DNA of 64,000 bases, from NCBI GenBank assembly GCA_963842795.1, contig CAWJHV010000020.1, positions 1 through 64,000 on the forward strand, written 5' to 3'. Each line of letters starts with the position of its first letter. Position 1 is the first letter of the stretch. Under the pieces are notes generated by a model that worked only from the letters and a program-made list of their open reading frames with translations, was not told the origin of the DNA and did not search any database. This DNA is from WHSW01 sp963842795. Its GTDB lineage: Bacteria > Actinomycetota > Thermoleophilia > Solirubrobacterales > 70-9. This document shows, piece by piece, positions 15,033 through 24,530 of the stretch. A program made the translations under genes and the position numbers.

Positions 15033-15563
15033 TCAGTCGCTGACGGCGCGGGCCGGGCGGCCCGGCTCGAGCTCGGCGCGCATCCGGCGCAGCGACCGGG
15101 AGAGGATCTGCTGCACGTTCGCGAGCGAGAGCCCGGTGATCTCCGAGATCTCGGGGCCGTTGAGATCGCCGCCGTAGCGCAGCGCGATCAGCTCGCGCTC
15201 GCGCTCGTTGAGCCCGTCGAGCGCGGCCTCGAGCTCCGGCGACAGCCCGAGCCTCTCGTCGAGTGTGTCGAACTGGCCGAGCTGGATGTCGGCCAGCTCT
15301 CCGTCGGCGAGCGGCTCCTCCTGGTTTCGGGCGTTGCGCCGGAAGTGGTCGATAAGCAGGTTCTGGGCGATGGCGAGCAGCCAGGTGCGGGCGCTCGCGC
15401 GTTCGGGGTCGAACCGGCCCCACGCCTTCAGGGCGCGCTCGAACGTCGCCTGGACCAGGTCCTCGACCTCGTCCTTGGAGGCGAGGCGGTAGCCGAGGAA
15501 GCCGTAGACATCCCAGACGTGCTCGTCATAGACGGCGACGAAGTCCTGCGAGTCGGGGCTCAT
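15033..15563 (-). CDS. ECF-type RNA polymerase sigma factor
   Basis: A 176-residue group 4 sigma factor. Region 2 is 'FVAVYDEHVWDVYGFLGYRLASKDEVEDLVQATFERALKAW' (core binding and -10 recognition), followed by 'ARTWLLAIAQNLLIDHFRR'. A linker leads to region 4 with 'LNERERELIALRYGGDLNGPEISEITGLSLANVQQILSRSLRRMR' (-35 recognition helix-turn-helix). I use the ATG at 15561-15563; a GTG directly upstream is also possible. It is convergent with the small membrane protein and 30 bp upstream of the phosphotransferase gene's stop. It may control the glycan locus, but no target promoter was identified. Confidence 0.9.
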   Translation of the reverse strand: MSPDSQDFVAVYDEHVWDVYGFLGYRLASKDEVEDLVQATFERALKAWGRFDPERASARTWLLAIAQNLLIDHFRRNARNQEEPLADGELADIQLGQFDTLDERLGLSPELEAALDGLNERERELIALRYGGDLNGPEISEITGLSLANVQQILSRSLRRMRAELEPGRPARAVSD

Positions 15564-15594
15564 CACGCGGTCGGGCGGCTAGCGGCGCCCGAGC

Positions 15595-17193
15595 TCAGTA
15601 CGCGCCTCGCTGTCCCAGAACCGCGTGGACCGTCCGCACGAGCAACTTCATGTCCTCGGCGAACGACGGGTTCATGACGTAGGCGTAGTCGAGCTTGACC
15701 ATGTCCTCGAAGCCGATGTCGCTGCGCCCGAGCGTCTGCCATGGCCCGGTGATACCCGGACGCGCCGTCAGGCGCGCCTCGTGGTGCCCGCGCACGAGAC
15801 TCGCCTCCTCGGGGATCAGCGGGCGCGGGCCGACCAGGCTCATGTCCCCCTTGAGCACGTTGACCAGCTGCGGGAGCTCGTCGATCGACCATCTGCGCAG
15901 CCACGCGCCGAAGCGCGTGGTCCGCGGATCGTTGGCAACCTTGAACATGCCCGGGGTGTCGCCGATCGCGTGCAGGTTCATCGTCGCCATCTCGTGCTTC
16001 TGATGCTCGGCGTCGGCCACCATGGTCCTGAACTTCAGCACTTCGAACGGATTGCCGTTCTTGCCCACCCGGACCTGCTTGAACAGCGCCGGGCCGGCCG
16101 ATTCGAGGCGAACCCGGATCGCGCAGTAGGCGAGCAGCGGAGAGAGCAGGATCAGGCCCGTGCCGGCGGCGACGACGTCGAACCCGCGCTTGAACAGCGC
16201 CTGGCTACGAGGCTCGCGGACCGCGGCGATCGTCAGCACGGGGAGCCCCTCCATGTAGTGGAGCATCCCGTGGGGCGGGATCGCGTCGGCGTCGGCCGAG
16301 ACCACGTCGATGTGGACCCGGAGCTTGCTCAGCGCCCGAATCAGGCTGCTGCGCTCCTCGAGGTCGCCGGGAAAGCTGGCAACGATCACCCGGTTGATCT
16401 CCGAGCCGGCGACGAAGTCCATGATGTCGGCGCCCTCGCGGGTCCGCAGCGGATCGCTCGAGAGCTCCCCTACGCAAGCCACCCGCAGGCCGAGCTCCGG
16501 ATGGCGGTCGAGCCGCCGAACCACTCTGCGCACGTCCACCGGGCTGCCGAGGATCGCGACCCGCTGCTCGTACCAAGGACGGCGCCTTGCGACCGCGCGC
16601 GTGAGCGCCCGCAGGCCGAGGACGGCGCCGAAGCCGGCGACCCAGAGGATCGCGCAGAGCGCCAGCTCGGGCGCCTGGGGATCGAGCAGCGCCACGAGCA
16701 GCAGCAGGCACCAGCTCCACAGCGCCAGGGCGAAGATGATCGGGCCGATCTCGTCAGCGGCCGAGGGGCCGAGGCGGCGGTCGGAGAGGTGGTAGAGGCC
16801 GACGGTGTTGGCGATCAGCAGCCACAGGGGCAGCGAGATCGCGAACGCGATCACGGTCCCGACACCGACCGCAGGGCGTCCGATCGCTGTGGCGATCCCG
16901 ACCGCCGCCGCGGCGGCGAGGGTGAGGCCGAGCAGATCGCTGAGCGCGAGCCGGCGCCGGAGCACGAAGCCGCGCGAGTCGCCCGCAAAGGTGCGCCTGG
17001 CGTGAGTGGCCCGGCCCGCGCCGCCCTCGGCGGGCCCGTGCTCGACCCCGGCGATCGTCGGCCGGGGGATCGGGGGGAAGATCTCGCGTGGAGGGTCGGC
17101 GACCCTGCGGGCGCGACCCAGGCCCCCGAGATCGACCCGGTCGGCAACCTGGTAGTCGGCGCGCGCGCCGCGCGACTGCTCGGTCGGATCCAT
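15595..17193 (-). CDS. Polyprenyl-phosphate glycosylphosphotransferase (WcaJ/WbaP type)
   Basis: Membrane enzyme that transfers a sugar-1-phosphate to undecaprenyl phosphate, the priming step of many surface glycans. In the 532-residue protein, about 85 soluble residues are followed by four hydrophobic helices, a Rossmann-like domain ('RVAILGSPVDVRRVVRRL'), and the catalytic domain: 'KRGFDVVAAGTGLILLSPLL', 'KQVRVGKNGNPFEVLKFRTM', 'RRWSIDELPQLVNVLKGDMSLVGPRPL' and 'ARPGITGPWQ'. These are the family signatures. The ATG at 17193 has AGAAGGA upstream at good spacing. This gene most clearly marks the locus as lipid-linked glycan synthesis. Confidence 0.94.
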   Translation of the reverse strand: MDPTEQSRGARADYQVADRVDLGGLGRARRVADPPREIFPPIPRPTIAGVEHGPAEGGAGRATHARRTFAGDSRGFVLRRRLALSDLLGLTLAAAAAVGIATAIGRPAVGVGTVIAFAISLPLWLLIANTVGLYHLSDRRLGPSAADEIGPIIFALALWSWCLLLLVALLDPQAPELALCAILWVAGFGAVLGLRALTRAVARRRPWYEQRVAILGSPVDVRRVVRRLDRHPELGLRVACVGELSSDPLRTREGADIMDFVAGSEINRVIVASFPGDLEERSSLIRALSKLRVHIDVVSADADAIPPHGMLHYMEGLPVLTIAAVREPRSQALFKRGFDVVAAGTGLILLSPLLAYCAIRVRLESAGPALFKQVRVGKNGNPFEVLKFRTMVADAEHQKHEMATMNLHAIGDTPGMFKVANDPRTTRFGAWLRRWSIDELPQLVNVLKGDMSLVGPRPLIPEEASLVRGHHEARLTARPGITGPWQTLGRSDIGFEDMVKLDYAYVMNPSFAEDMKLLVRTVHAVLGQRGAY

Positions 17194-17550
17194 CAGCGTC
17201 CTTCTGCGGCCGGCTGGAGCCGGGGATCCTGTCCACGGCGCGGCCAAGCGCCCGAGCGGACGACTTCCCCGTGCGTGTTACCTCTGTGTGGGCTCAGAAA
17301 CGCTCCCTGTCGGCCGCTTGGCCTAGGCGCGCGACGCCGGAGGCGGCGTCGCGTCTGAATCGCGATCGCGCTCACCCCCGAGCGCGCCGAACTCGCTGGA
17401 ATCAACCTACCGGTCCCCGGTGGCACGTGCAAGCCAGGCGGCGGGTGACGCAAAGGCGCCCGAGAGGCCCCGCCGATCGCGCCCCCGGGCGCTCGTCCGC
17501 GCCCGGGGCGACGGTAGCCTCCCGGGGGCGATCGAGCGCGGGCGGGGCAA
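17194..17550. promoter_or_regulatory. Divergent intergenic region between phosphotransferase and GT2 genes
   Basis: No gene is supported in these 357 bp, which must carry promoters for both flanking genes. A dyad GACGCC-GGAGGC-GGCGTC lies at 17333-17350. No unambiguous -35/-10 pair is visible on either strand. Confidence 0.5.
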
Positions 17551-19068
17551 ATGACTGCTGAGGACGCCGGCACCGGACTGGTGGCGAGGCTCGACACGCC
17601 CCTGCCCGCCCGCGCGCTTGCCGATCGCCCCAACCTGGTCTTCGTCTCCGGCTCGTGTCGCTGTGGCGACGGCCGGCCGACGGCCGGCCTCGACCTCGTC
17701 CTCGACGGCCGGGCGACGGCGGCGATGGCCCACTCGATGCCGCGTCCCGACGTCTCGGCGACCGCGGGCCCGAATGCCTTCCGCAGCGGCTTCTGGGGAA
17801 TCGTGCCGCTTCCCGCCGCCGAGCGCCGGCGAACGGTCGCGCTGGAGCTGACGGCATCGCTCGACGACGGATCGAAGCGGCGCGTGCCGGTGGGCTCGAT
17901 CGAGCTCGAGCCCGGCCCGACGGACACGGCCGGACCGACCGCCGGCGACTCGCGACCGGCCCGGATCGCGATCTGCATGGCCACCTACGAGCCTCCGATC
18001 GACCTGCTCGAGCGCCAGATCGACTCGATCCGGGCGCAGACGAACGAGGACTGGATCTGCGTCATCAGCGACGACGACTCCGAGCCGCAGACGCTCGCCG
18101 CGATCGAGCGGCTGGTCGGCGGCGACTCGCGCTTCCTCGTCTCCAGCGCCGCTCCGAGGCGGGGGTTCTTCCACAACTTCGAGCGGGCGCTGCGCCTGGC
18201 CCCCGAAACCGAGTTCGTCGCCTTCGCCGACCAGGATGACCGCTGGGACCCCGAGAAGCTCGAGCTGCTGCTGAGCCGGATCGGGGAGGCGACGGTCGTC
18301 TACAGCGACGCCCGGATCGTGACCCCGTCGGGCGAGGTGCTCTCGGAGACGTACTGGAGCCAGCGCCCCAACAACAACGACAACTTCGTCTCCCTGCTGC
18401 TCGCGAACACGGTCTCGGGATCGGCGGCCCTGTTCAGGCGCGAGGTGGTCGAACGGGCGCTGCCGTTCCCCTACTCCTCCGGCGGCCTCTTTCACGATCA
18501 CTGGCTGGCGACCGTGGGCCTGGCGCTGGGGCCGATCGCCTACGTCGACCAGCCGCTCTACGACTACGTCCAGCACGACGCGGCGCTCCTCGGTCACGAG
18601 CGCGCCCAGGCGTGGGCGAACGGCGCCCGATCGCTGCCTGTCCGGCTACGGCACTTCCGCGGCGATCCCGACTACTTCTACGAGCACTGGCGCACGACCT
18701 ACTTCCAGGAGTACTGCCGGATCTCGCTGATGGCGCGGCTGTTGCTCACCCGCTGCCGGGCGGAGCTCTCGCCGGCTCGCAGCGCCGCGCTCGGGCGGCT
18801 GATCCGGGCCGAGCGCTCCGCGACCTCGGCCGCCTGGCTCGCGGGGCGCCAGCTGCGCGGCCTGGCCGGCGACTCGGAGACCCTCGGCGCCGAGGGCAGG
18901 CTGCTGCGCGCGCTCGCGTGGAAGCACATGCTGGCGGCTCAGCCGGCCCAGGAGCGGGAGACCCGCCGCTGGCTGCCGCGCCGCGGGGCGTTTCCGGTCG
19001 ACCGGCTCAGCCCGACGATCCCGCCGCCGGCCACGGCCACGGTCCCGGCGCCCGCTCCACCCCCCTAA
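17551..19068 (+). CDS. Family 2 glycosyltransferase with N-terminal accessory domain
   Basis: A 505-residue protein. Residues 1-130 form a beta-rich accessory domain ('PNLVFVSGSCRCGDGRPTAGLDLVLDG'). The GT-A domain starts at about 138 with 'RIAICMATYEPPIDLLERQIDSI', has 'CVISDDDSEPQT' and the nucleotide-sugar/metal motif 'FADQDDRWDPEKL' near 226, and continues with 'NTVSGSAALFRREV' and 'HDHWLATVGL'. This pattern is close to rhamnosyltransferase-type GT2 enzymes. The remaining 150 residues are helical. The ATG follows GGGCGGGGCAA. It is convergent with the epimerase gene. Sugar donor not predictable. Confidence 0.87.
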   Translation: MTAEDAGTGLVARLDTPLPARALADRPNLVFVSGSCRCGDGRPTAGLDLVLDGRATAAMAHSMPRPDVSATAGPNAFRSGFWGIVPLPAAERRRTVALELTASLDDGSKRRVPVGSIELEPGPTDTAGPTAGDSRPARIAICMATYEPPIDLLERQIDSIRAQTNEDWICVISDDDSEPQTLAAIERLVGGDSRFLVSSAAPRRGFFHNFERALRLAPETEFVAFADQDDRWDPEKLELLLSRIGEATVVYSDARIVTPSGEVLSETYWSQRPNNNDNFVSLLLANTVSGSAALFRREVVERALPFPYSSGGLFHDHWLATVGLALGPIAYVDQPLYDYVQHDAALLGHERAQAWANGARSLPVRLRHFRGDPDYFYEHWRTTYFQEYCRISLMARLLLTRCRAELSPARSAALGRLIRAERSATSAAWLAGRQLRGLAGDSETLGAEGRLLRALAWKHMLAAQPAQERETRRWLPRRGAFPVDRLSPTIPPPATATVPAPAPPP

Positions 19069-19075
19069 CGGCCGC

Positions 19076-20035
19076 TCAGCGCGCCGCCTGGCCCTGCCGG
19101 GTCGCCTCGTCGCGGACCCAGGCGGCCGTGCGCGCCAGCCCGTCCTCGATCCCGACCGCCGCCCGCCAGCCGAGCTCGGCCTCCGCCTTCACCGGGCTGA
19201 TCGACGTGTTGAGGATCTCGCCCACCCGCTCGGGCGCGTGCACGGGGTCCTCCGGGAAGTCGAAGATCTCCGACAGCGACGAGGCCAGTTCGAGCACGCT
19301 CGTCTGCGCGCCGGTGCCGACGTTGTACGGCCCCGCCCGCTTGGCGCCGGCGCCGGCCAGGAACCCGTCGACGACGTCGTCGACGTAGATGTAGTCACGC
19401 GTCTGCGAGCCGTCCCCGTAGACGGTCAGCGGCCGCTGCTCGACCAGCCTCCCGCAGAACATCGCGATCACGCCGGCCTCGCCCCGGGGGTTCTGGCGCG
19501 GCCCGTAGACGTTCCCGAGCCGGAGCGTGACCGTGTCGACGCCGTGCAGGCGCCGGTAGACCGAGCAGTAGCCCTCGCCCGCCAGCTTGCTCTGGCCGTA
19601 CGGGGAATCGGGGCGCAGGACCGCGTCCTCGACGAACGGCAGCTCACGGCCGTGCCCCTCGCCGTAGATCGCGCCGCCGGTGGACGCGAAGACGAATCGC
19701 GAGCCGGCGTCGCGTGCCGCCTCGAGCAGGTTGATCGTCCCGAGCACGTTGACCTCGCCGTCGTAGATCGGGTCGGCGACCGACACGCGGACGTCCATCT
19801 GCGCGGCGAGGTGGAAGATCCGCTCGGGTGCGTCGGCGAACAGCTCGGTCACCTGGGCCCGGTCGCGGATGTCGCCGCGCACGAACCGGACCCCGCGCTC
19901 GATCGCGGGCTCGATGTTCGCGAGGGCGCCCGTGGAGAGGTCGTCGATCACGCTCACCTCGTCGCCGGCATCGATCAGCCGGTCGACCAGATGGGAGCCG
20001 ATGAACCCGGCGCCGCCGGTGACCAGGGTCTTCAC
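19076..20035 (-). CDS. NAD-dependent UDP-sugar epimerase (GalE-like extended SDR)
   Basis: A 319-residue extended SDR. NAD binding: 'LVTGGAGFIGSHLVDRLI' at the N-terminus. Catalytic residues are intact: Ser/Thr in 'FASTGGAIYGE' and Tyr/Lys in 'DSPYGQSKLAGE'. Later 'RLGNVYGPRQNPRGEAGVI' and 'DGSQTRDYIYVDDVVDG' are typical of UDP-glucose/UDP-GlcNAc 4-epimerases. The start is GTG at 20033-20035. It would supply an epimerised nucleotide sugar to the glycosyltransferases. It lies 41 bp downstream of the first sulfotransferase gene on the same strand. Confidence 0.9.
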   Translation of the reverse strand: MKTLVTGGAGFIGSHLVDRLIDAGDEVSVIDDLSTGALANIEPAIERGVRFVRGDIRDRAQVTELFADAPERIFHLAAQMDVRVSVADPIYDGEVNVLGTINLLEAARDAGSRFVFASTGGAIYGEGHGRELPFVEDAVLRPDSPYGQSKLAGEGYCSVYRRLHGVDTVTLRLGNVYGPRQNPRGEAGVIAMFCGRLVEQRPLTVYGDGSQTRDYIYVDDVVDGFLAGAGAKRAGPYNVGTGAQTSVLELASSLSEIFDFPEDPVHAPERVGEILNTSISPVKAEAELGWRAAVGIEDGLARTAAWVRDEATRQGQAAR

Positions 20036-20076
20036 GCGGGGCAGGGTAGCCAAGGCGCGGCCCGCGGCACGCGCCG

Positions 20077-21174
20077 CTACGCGGACGCTCCGCGCGAACG
20101 GGCGGCACGCCGGTCCTCGCGCTTCCCCGGGCGCCCGTCGAGCACCGTGTTCGCCCGTTCGACCGCGCGGCGGGTGGCCGCGCGCACGGCCCGCCGGTCC
20201 CGCGGCTCGGCGCTCGCGCGATCGAACTCGTTCGGGATCAGATCGCGTTCGTAGTCCTTCGCGAAGACCTCTCGCCACGACGCGTCCCAGTAGCGGCGCG
20301 CGAAGACCTCGTTGGATTCGGCGAACCGCTCGTCGATCCGGTCCCGGAGGTCGTTGTCGAGGCCGTTGAACGGCGCGGCGGTCGCGCCGGTCATCCGCGT
20401 GGCCATGCGCAGCACGTAGCGCGAGAGCGCGCCGTGCACCGCGGGGTCGATGCCGCGAGCCCCGCCGCGAGCGCGCACCAGATGCTGAGCGAGCCGCCGG
20501 CAGACCTCGACCGTCAACGGCCCCGGGGCCGGGTTCATGCGGTCGCGCTCGGCGCTTGCGAGCAGCTCTCCCAGGCGGTCGGTGAGCTCGGCCGCCTCGC
20601 AGAACGCCGTCTCCAGATTCGGCTGGAGCCGGTCGGCGGTGAACGGGATCGGGATCAGGCGCATGCCGGCGCCCTGGTCCCACTCGCGCAGGTGGGCCGA
20701 GTAGTCGACCAGCGGCAGGTTGACGGCCTTGTCGGCGAACTCGCGGAATTGCCGCGGCTCGTTGAAGAACTTCGCCCTCTGTGTGTAGAGCGAGTTGATG
20801 TACGCGTACTGCGGCCGCACGAACACGATGACGTCCACCGCCACCTCGGCCTCCGTGGCGAACTGGCGCACCCTCTGCACCGCCGCCTCCGGATCCGGTC
20901 GCTGGATGAAGTCCTCGCTCGAGATCACGACGACCTCCTGCTCGCTTTCGCGAAACAGGTCCGCGACGCTGTCGAAGGTCAGCGAGGAAGGATCGAAGCG
21001 GTAGCCGGTCGACAGCGACCACGCGATGTTGTGCTGGGCCACGCGCACGTCCGATTCCGCCATCGGATAGAGCACGCCGAGCTCGGCGAGGCTTTCCCGA
21101 TTCTTGAACAGGAACCGCTGCAGGGAGCTGGATCCTGTCTTCGGATACCCGATGTGAAGAACCATCCGACGCAT
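20077..21174 (-). CDS. Sulfotransferase-family protein (copy 1, PKTGSSS type)
   Basis: A 365-residue protein with the PAPS 5'-phosphosulfate-binding loop at the very start: 'MVLHIGYPKTGSSSLQRFL'. A later 'VIVFVRPQYAYINSLYTQRAKF' supplies the Arg/Ser 3'-phosphate contact region. It would transfer sulfate from PAPS to a hydroxyl or amine of a glycan. It is a clear paralogue of the protein encoded at 23374-24429, sharing 'GYPKTG', 'RPQ.AYINSLYTQRAKF', 'PFNGLDNDLR' and the basic C-terminus. The ATG at 21174 has GGAGGGGACCTT before it. Acceptor unknown; function inferred from the P-loop. Confidence 0.8.
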   Translation of the reverse strand: MRRMVLHIGYPKTGSSSLQRFLFKNRESLAELGVLYPMAESDVRVAQHNIAWSLSTGYRFDPSSLTFDSVADLFRESEQEVVVISSEDFIQRPDPEAAVQRVRQFATEAEVAVDVIVFVRPQYAYINSLYTQRAKFFNEPRQFREFADKAVNLPLVDYSAHLREWDQGAGMRLIPIPFTADRLQPNLETAFCEAAELTDRLGELLASAERDRMNPAPGPLTVEVCRRLAQHLVRARGGARGIDPAVHGALSRYVLRMATRMTGATAAPFNGLDNDLRDRIDERFAESNEVFARRYWDASWREVFAKDYERDLIPNEFDRASAEPRDRRAVRAATRRAVERANTVLDGRPGKREDRRAARSRGASA

Positions 21175-21274
21175 AAGGTCCCCTCCGCCCTCGGTCGTCC
21201 GCGTCCGAGCCGCGACCTGGGGGCACGCTGCGATCATAGGGAGATCGTCGCGGCGCCCCGCGGTCTCGGGGCGG

Positions 21275-22105
21275 TCAGTTCAACTGCACCGGCGGATTGT
21301 GTCGCCGCCCGTACTGGAAATGTGCCGGCGTCGGCTTCCAGACCTGCTTCGTGAGGATCAGCGGGGTCTGGCTCAGCGACGTCTGTCCGCCCCGCCGGTG
21401 GTTTCCGGGAGGCCAGATCGTCCGGGCGGCCTTGAGCCCGACCTCGGTGGCCAGCTCGGCGACGTAGTCGTCGGTGTAGTTGACGACGCCGGGATAGAAC
21501 CAGCCGTCCTCGGTGTTCCGATCGGAGTCGGAGGTGCACCGGCAGTAGGTCACGACCGCCACGGTGTCGTCGTGGCTGACCGAGGCCACGGCCTCGAACA
21601 GCTTGCGGATCTCCTTCACGCCGCTGTGGGAGGCGATCGAGTGGGCCATCATGAAATCGACGGGCTCGCCGACGAAGCTGAAGTCGAAATCCGTGTTGTG
21701 GGTGAAGCTCGGCCGCTTGCAGCGGACGATCTCCCCCTCCTCGCCGCTGCCGAAGTGCTGCATCAGCCCCTCGTAGACGATCTTCCGGTTCGGCTCGAGC
21801 CCGTAGTAGCGGCCGGGCATCAACCACGGGAGGATGTGGCGGCCGAGCCGCAGGCTCCCGCAGCCGATATCGAGCATCCGGTGGTATTCGCGCATCCCGA
21901 GATCGAAGAGGAACTCGAACTGGACCGCGCCGCCGAGATCGTAGTTCTGCGGCCGCCCGACGAAGGCCCGGTAGTGGTCCGAGCCCGTCTTGTGATTGAG
22001 CCCGAGCTCGGCCACCTCCTGCTCGGTGAGGTGCTTGGTGAGCGCGTTGGTCTCACGCCGCCTGCGCTTCCTGCGCAGCTCCGCCCGCTTGTCCTTCGAC
22101 GCCAA
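21275..22105 (-). CDS. Class I SAM-dependent methyltransferase (stand-alone relative of the MT-sulfotransferase fusion)
   Basis: A 276-residue protein: a basic N-terminus, then a Rossmann methyltransferase core with motif I 'MLDIGCGSLRLGRHILP', 'YYGLEPNRKIVYEGL', 'RCKRPSFTHNTDF' and 'FMMAHSIASHSGVKEIRKLFE'. The same strings (GCGSLR.GR, G.EPNR, KRPSF, SI.SH.G) recur in the N-terminal half of the fusion at 49553-51058, so both belong to one subfamily. I prefer the TTG at 22103-22105, which has GGAGGCAGG before it; an upstream ATG at 22174 is possible. Likely modifies a glycan or its lipid; substrate unknown. Confidence 0.78.
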   Translation of the reverse strand: MASKDKRAELRRKRRRRETNALTKHLTEQEVAELGLNHKTGSDHYRAFVGRPQNYDLGGAVQFEFLFDLGMREYHRMLDIGCGSLRLGRHILPWLMPGRYYGLEPNRKIVYEGLMQHFGSGEEGEIVRCKRPSFTHNTDFDFSFVGEPVDFMMAHSIASHSGVKEIRKLFEAVASVSHDDTVAVVTYCRCTSDSDRNTEDGWFYPGVVNYTDDYVAELATEVGLKAARTIWPPGNHRRGGQTSLSQTPLILTKQVWKPTPAHFQYGRRHNPPVQLN

Positions 22106-22233
22106 CCTGCCTCCGTTCGTCCGCTTGACCGGCCGTAAGTCAAGCAAGAACGCGGCCTTCGCGAGCGCTGGCATATGATGGCCGCCAGTGCGCGAGATCT
22201 CCGCCCGGGGCGGCTTCGTCGGGCTTTAGGCGC

Positions 22234-23370
22234 ATGCCGTCCCTTTACGACACGAAGCTGCGCGAGTCCGACTTCTGGACCGCCGAGCAGTACGTCGACG
22301 GCGATCAGCTCCCCGGCGCGGAGCGGGTCGCCTTCGCCGAGCCGGCGCAGGTCCCCGCGGTGCACCTGCTGCGCAAGGAGGACCGCATCTGGCGCCCGGA
22401 CGACTACGACGCGCTGCCGACGAAGGAGGCCCACAGCCCCGGTTACACGATCCTGCGCGACGTCTACCTCGTCGCCCCCGGGATGGTGCTCGCGGAGGAC
22501 GGCCGGTTCGTCAGGGACGAGTCGACCCGGCTGAACCCGCGGCGGCTGTCACCGGCGCTGGAGCGCGACCTGCTGATCGGCCCGGAGGGCCGCGCGGAAT
22601 GGGAGCACCCCGGCGAGCCGATCGACCGCGGCATCCTGATCTCCGGGCCGGGGGTCGAGAAGTACGGCCACCACCTGCTCGACTTCCTTCCCGGGCTCGC
22701 CCTCCTGGACGAGTTCGGGGGGCATGAGGACTGGCCCCTGCTGCTGCCGTCCCACGCGCCCGATTGGGTGCCGCCCATGGTCGAGGTCTTCAGCGGCCGG
22801 CCGCGGCGGATCGAGCGGTTCTCGCATCGGCGCGACCTGCGGATGCGCGTCGGCGAGCTGTGCGTGCCCTGGGTCGTGCGCGAACCGGCGTTTCATCCCA
22901 GCGTCGCGCACGTGTTCGACCGGATCGCCGCCACCGCGCTCGGTGACGGCGCGCCCGCTGCCGGAGGCCGGCGGATCTGCATCCTGCGAGGAGAGGACCA
23001 GGACGAGAAGCGCCGGCTGACCAACGCCGCGGAGCTCGACGCGCTGCTGCTCGGCCGCGGGCTCGAGGGCGTCTCGCCCGAGAAGATGCCGTTCATCGAC
23101 CAGGTCCGCCTCTTCGCCGAGACCGAGGTCGCGGTCGGCCAGGCCGGCTCGGCCCTGCACGGGGTCGTGTTCTCGAAGCCGGGCGCCGCCACGCTCGAGC
23201 TACGACCCGAGACCTACGACGTCCACGGGCAGTCCGCGATCGCTGTGCTGCGGCGGCAGTCGTTCGCGTCGGTCAAGGGCGCCCAGGGGACGGACAGCCG
23301 GATGAGCCGCGAGCCCTGGGCCCTGGACCTCGACCTGGTCGAGCAGCGGCTGGTCGAGCTCGGGCTCTGA
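22234..23370 (+). CDS. Family 61 glycosyltransferase (DUF563-like)
   Basis: A 378-residue protein. Its C-terminal half carries the GT61 signature: 'RRICILRGEDQDEKRRLTNAAEL' (first motif) and 'FAETEVAVGQAGSALHGVVFSKPGAATLEL' (nucleotide-sugar-binding region). The middle has 'GHHLLDFLPGLALLDEF', typical of the same group. Family members transfer xylose, GlcNAc or related sugars; in bacteria they are often found in capsule or EPS loci. It is divergent from the methyltransferase gene and convergent with sulfotransferase copy 2. No transmembrane segment; likely cytosolic. Confidence 0.85.
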   Translation: MPSLYDTKLRESDFWTAEQYVDGDQLPGAERVAFAEPAQVPAVHLLRKEDRIWRPDDYDALPTKEAHSPGYTILRDVYLVAPGMVLAEDGRFVRDESTRLNPRRLSPALERDLLIGPEGRAEWEHPGEPIDRGILISGPGVEKYGHHLLDFLPGLALLDEFGGHEDWPLLLPSHAPDWVPPMVEVFSGRPRRIERFSHRRDLRMRVGELCVPWVVREPAFHPSVAHVFDRIAATALGDGAPAAGGRRICILRGEDQDEKRRLTNAAELDALLLGRGLEGVSPEKMPFIDQVRLFAETEVAVGQAGSALHGVVFSKPGAATLELRPETYDVHGQSAIAVLRRQSFASVKGAQGTDSRMSREPWALDLDLVEQRLVELGL

Positions 23371-23373
23371 GCG

Positions 23374-24429
23374 TCAGGCGGCGGTCGGCGACGGCGCGGG
23401 CGAATCCGCGGGCGAGTCCGGGTCGAGCAGCTGCGTCGCGCGCTCGATCGCCAGCCGCGTGACGGTATTGACCGCCCGCCGATCCCGCGCCTCTGCGCCG
23501 GCGCGCTCGAAGTCGTTCGAGGCCAGGTCGCGCCGGTACTCGTCGGCGAAGACCTCGTACCAGTCGGTCCCCCAGTACTTCTCGGCGAAGCCCTTGTTGG
23601 ATTCGCGGAAATGCCGATCGATCTTTTCGCGGAGATCGTTGTCGAGGCCGTTGAACGGCGTCGTGTCCCAGGGCATCCGCCTGCCGGCGAGCCGGAGCAC
23701 GATGTGGGACAGGGTGCTCCGCTGCTCCCGGTCGAGGCCGGCGCATTGGCCCCGGTCGTCGAGGTGAGTGAACAGCCTGCGGTAGACCTCGACCGTGAGC
23801 GGACCGGGGCTCGTGTTGATCCGATCTCCCGGATCCTGGTCGAGCAGCCCGCCGACCCGGTCGCCGATCCCGGCGGCGGAGAAGAACACGCTCTCGAGGC
23901 TGGGCTTCAGCCGGGTGCCCGTGAACGGCACCGGGATCAGGCGCATGTTCCGGATGTCGCCCCAGGCGGTGAGCCTGCGCGAGTAGTCGATCAGCGGCAG
24001 GCGGACCGCGCCATCGACGAACTCGGAGAAGATGCCGGGCGAGTTGAGGAACTTCGCCCGCTGCGTATAGAGGGAGTTGATGTAGGCGTGCTGCGGCCGG
24101 ACGAACACGATCGCGTCGACCGGCGCGCCGAGCCCGTCGGCGAACGTGCGGACCCTCCTCGCCGCCGCGTTCTGATTCGCGCGATGGACGAATTCCTCGC
24201 TCGAGAGCAGCACCACGTCCGCCTCGCTCCGCCGGATCTCGTCGGCGAGCCCCTCGAAGGTGAGCGACTCCGGGTCGAAGCGGTAGCCGGGCGGCAGCGA
24301 CCAGGCCAGGTTGTGCTGCGGGCTCGGGGACGGATAGAGGATCCCCTGCTCTCGCAGCGGCTCCCGATTGCGATCCAGAAACCGCTGCAGGCTGGTGGTA
24401 CCCGTCTTCGGGTATCCGATATGCAGCAC
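23374..24429 (-). CDS. Sulfotransferase-family protein (copy 2, PKTGTTS type)
   Basis: A 351-residue paralogue of the protein at 20077-21174. PAPS-binding loop 'LHIGYPKTGTTSLQRFLDRNRE' begins at residue 2; 'VLLSSEEFVHR' and 'IVFVRPQHAYINSLYTQRAKFLN' follow, and 'TTPFNGLDNDLREKIDRHF' lies near the C-terminal third. The tail is Ala/Pro/Asp rich. The GTG start (24427-24429) was chosen because the P-loop follows at once and no ATG lies closer upstream. It ends 3 bp from the convergent GT61 stop. Acceptor unknown. Confidence 0.8.
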   Translation of the reverse strand: MLHIGYPKTGTTSLQRFLDRNREPLREQGILYPSPSPQHNLAWSLPPGYRFDPESLTFEGLADEIRRSEADVVLLSSEEFVHRANQNAAARRVRTFADGLGAPVDAIVFVRPQHAYINSLYTQRAKFLNSPGIFSEFVDGAVRLPLIDYSRRLTAWGDIRNMRLIPVPFTGTRLKPSLESVFFSAAGIGDRVGGLLDQDPGDRINTSPGPLTVEVYRRLFTHLDDRGQCAGLDREQRSTLSHIVLRLAGRRMPWDTTPFNGLDNDLREKIDRHFRESNKGFAEKYWGTDWYEVFADEYRRDLASNDFERAGAEARDRRAVNTVTRLAIERATQLLDPDSPADSPAPSPTAA

Positions 24430-24530
24430 GATCCGCGGCGCTCGGTTGTTGTCGCTGTCGATCGGTCCTCCCGGCTATGGCGCTCGCCGTGTCCGGCGGG
24501 CGTCCGAACCGCCGCCGCGAATTCTGGCGG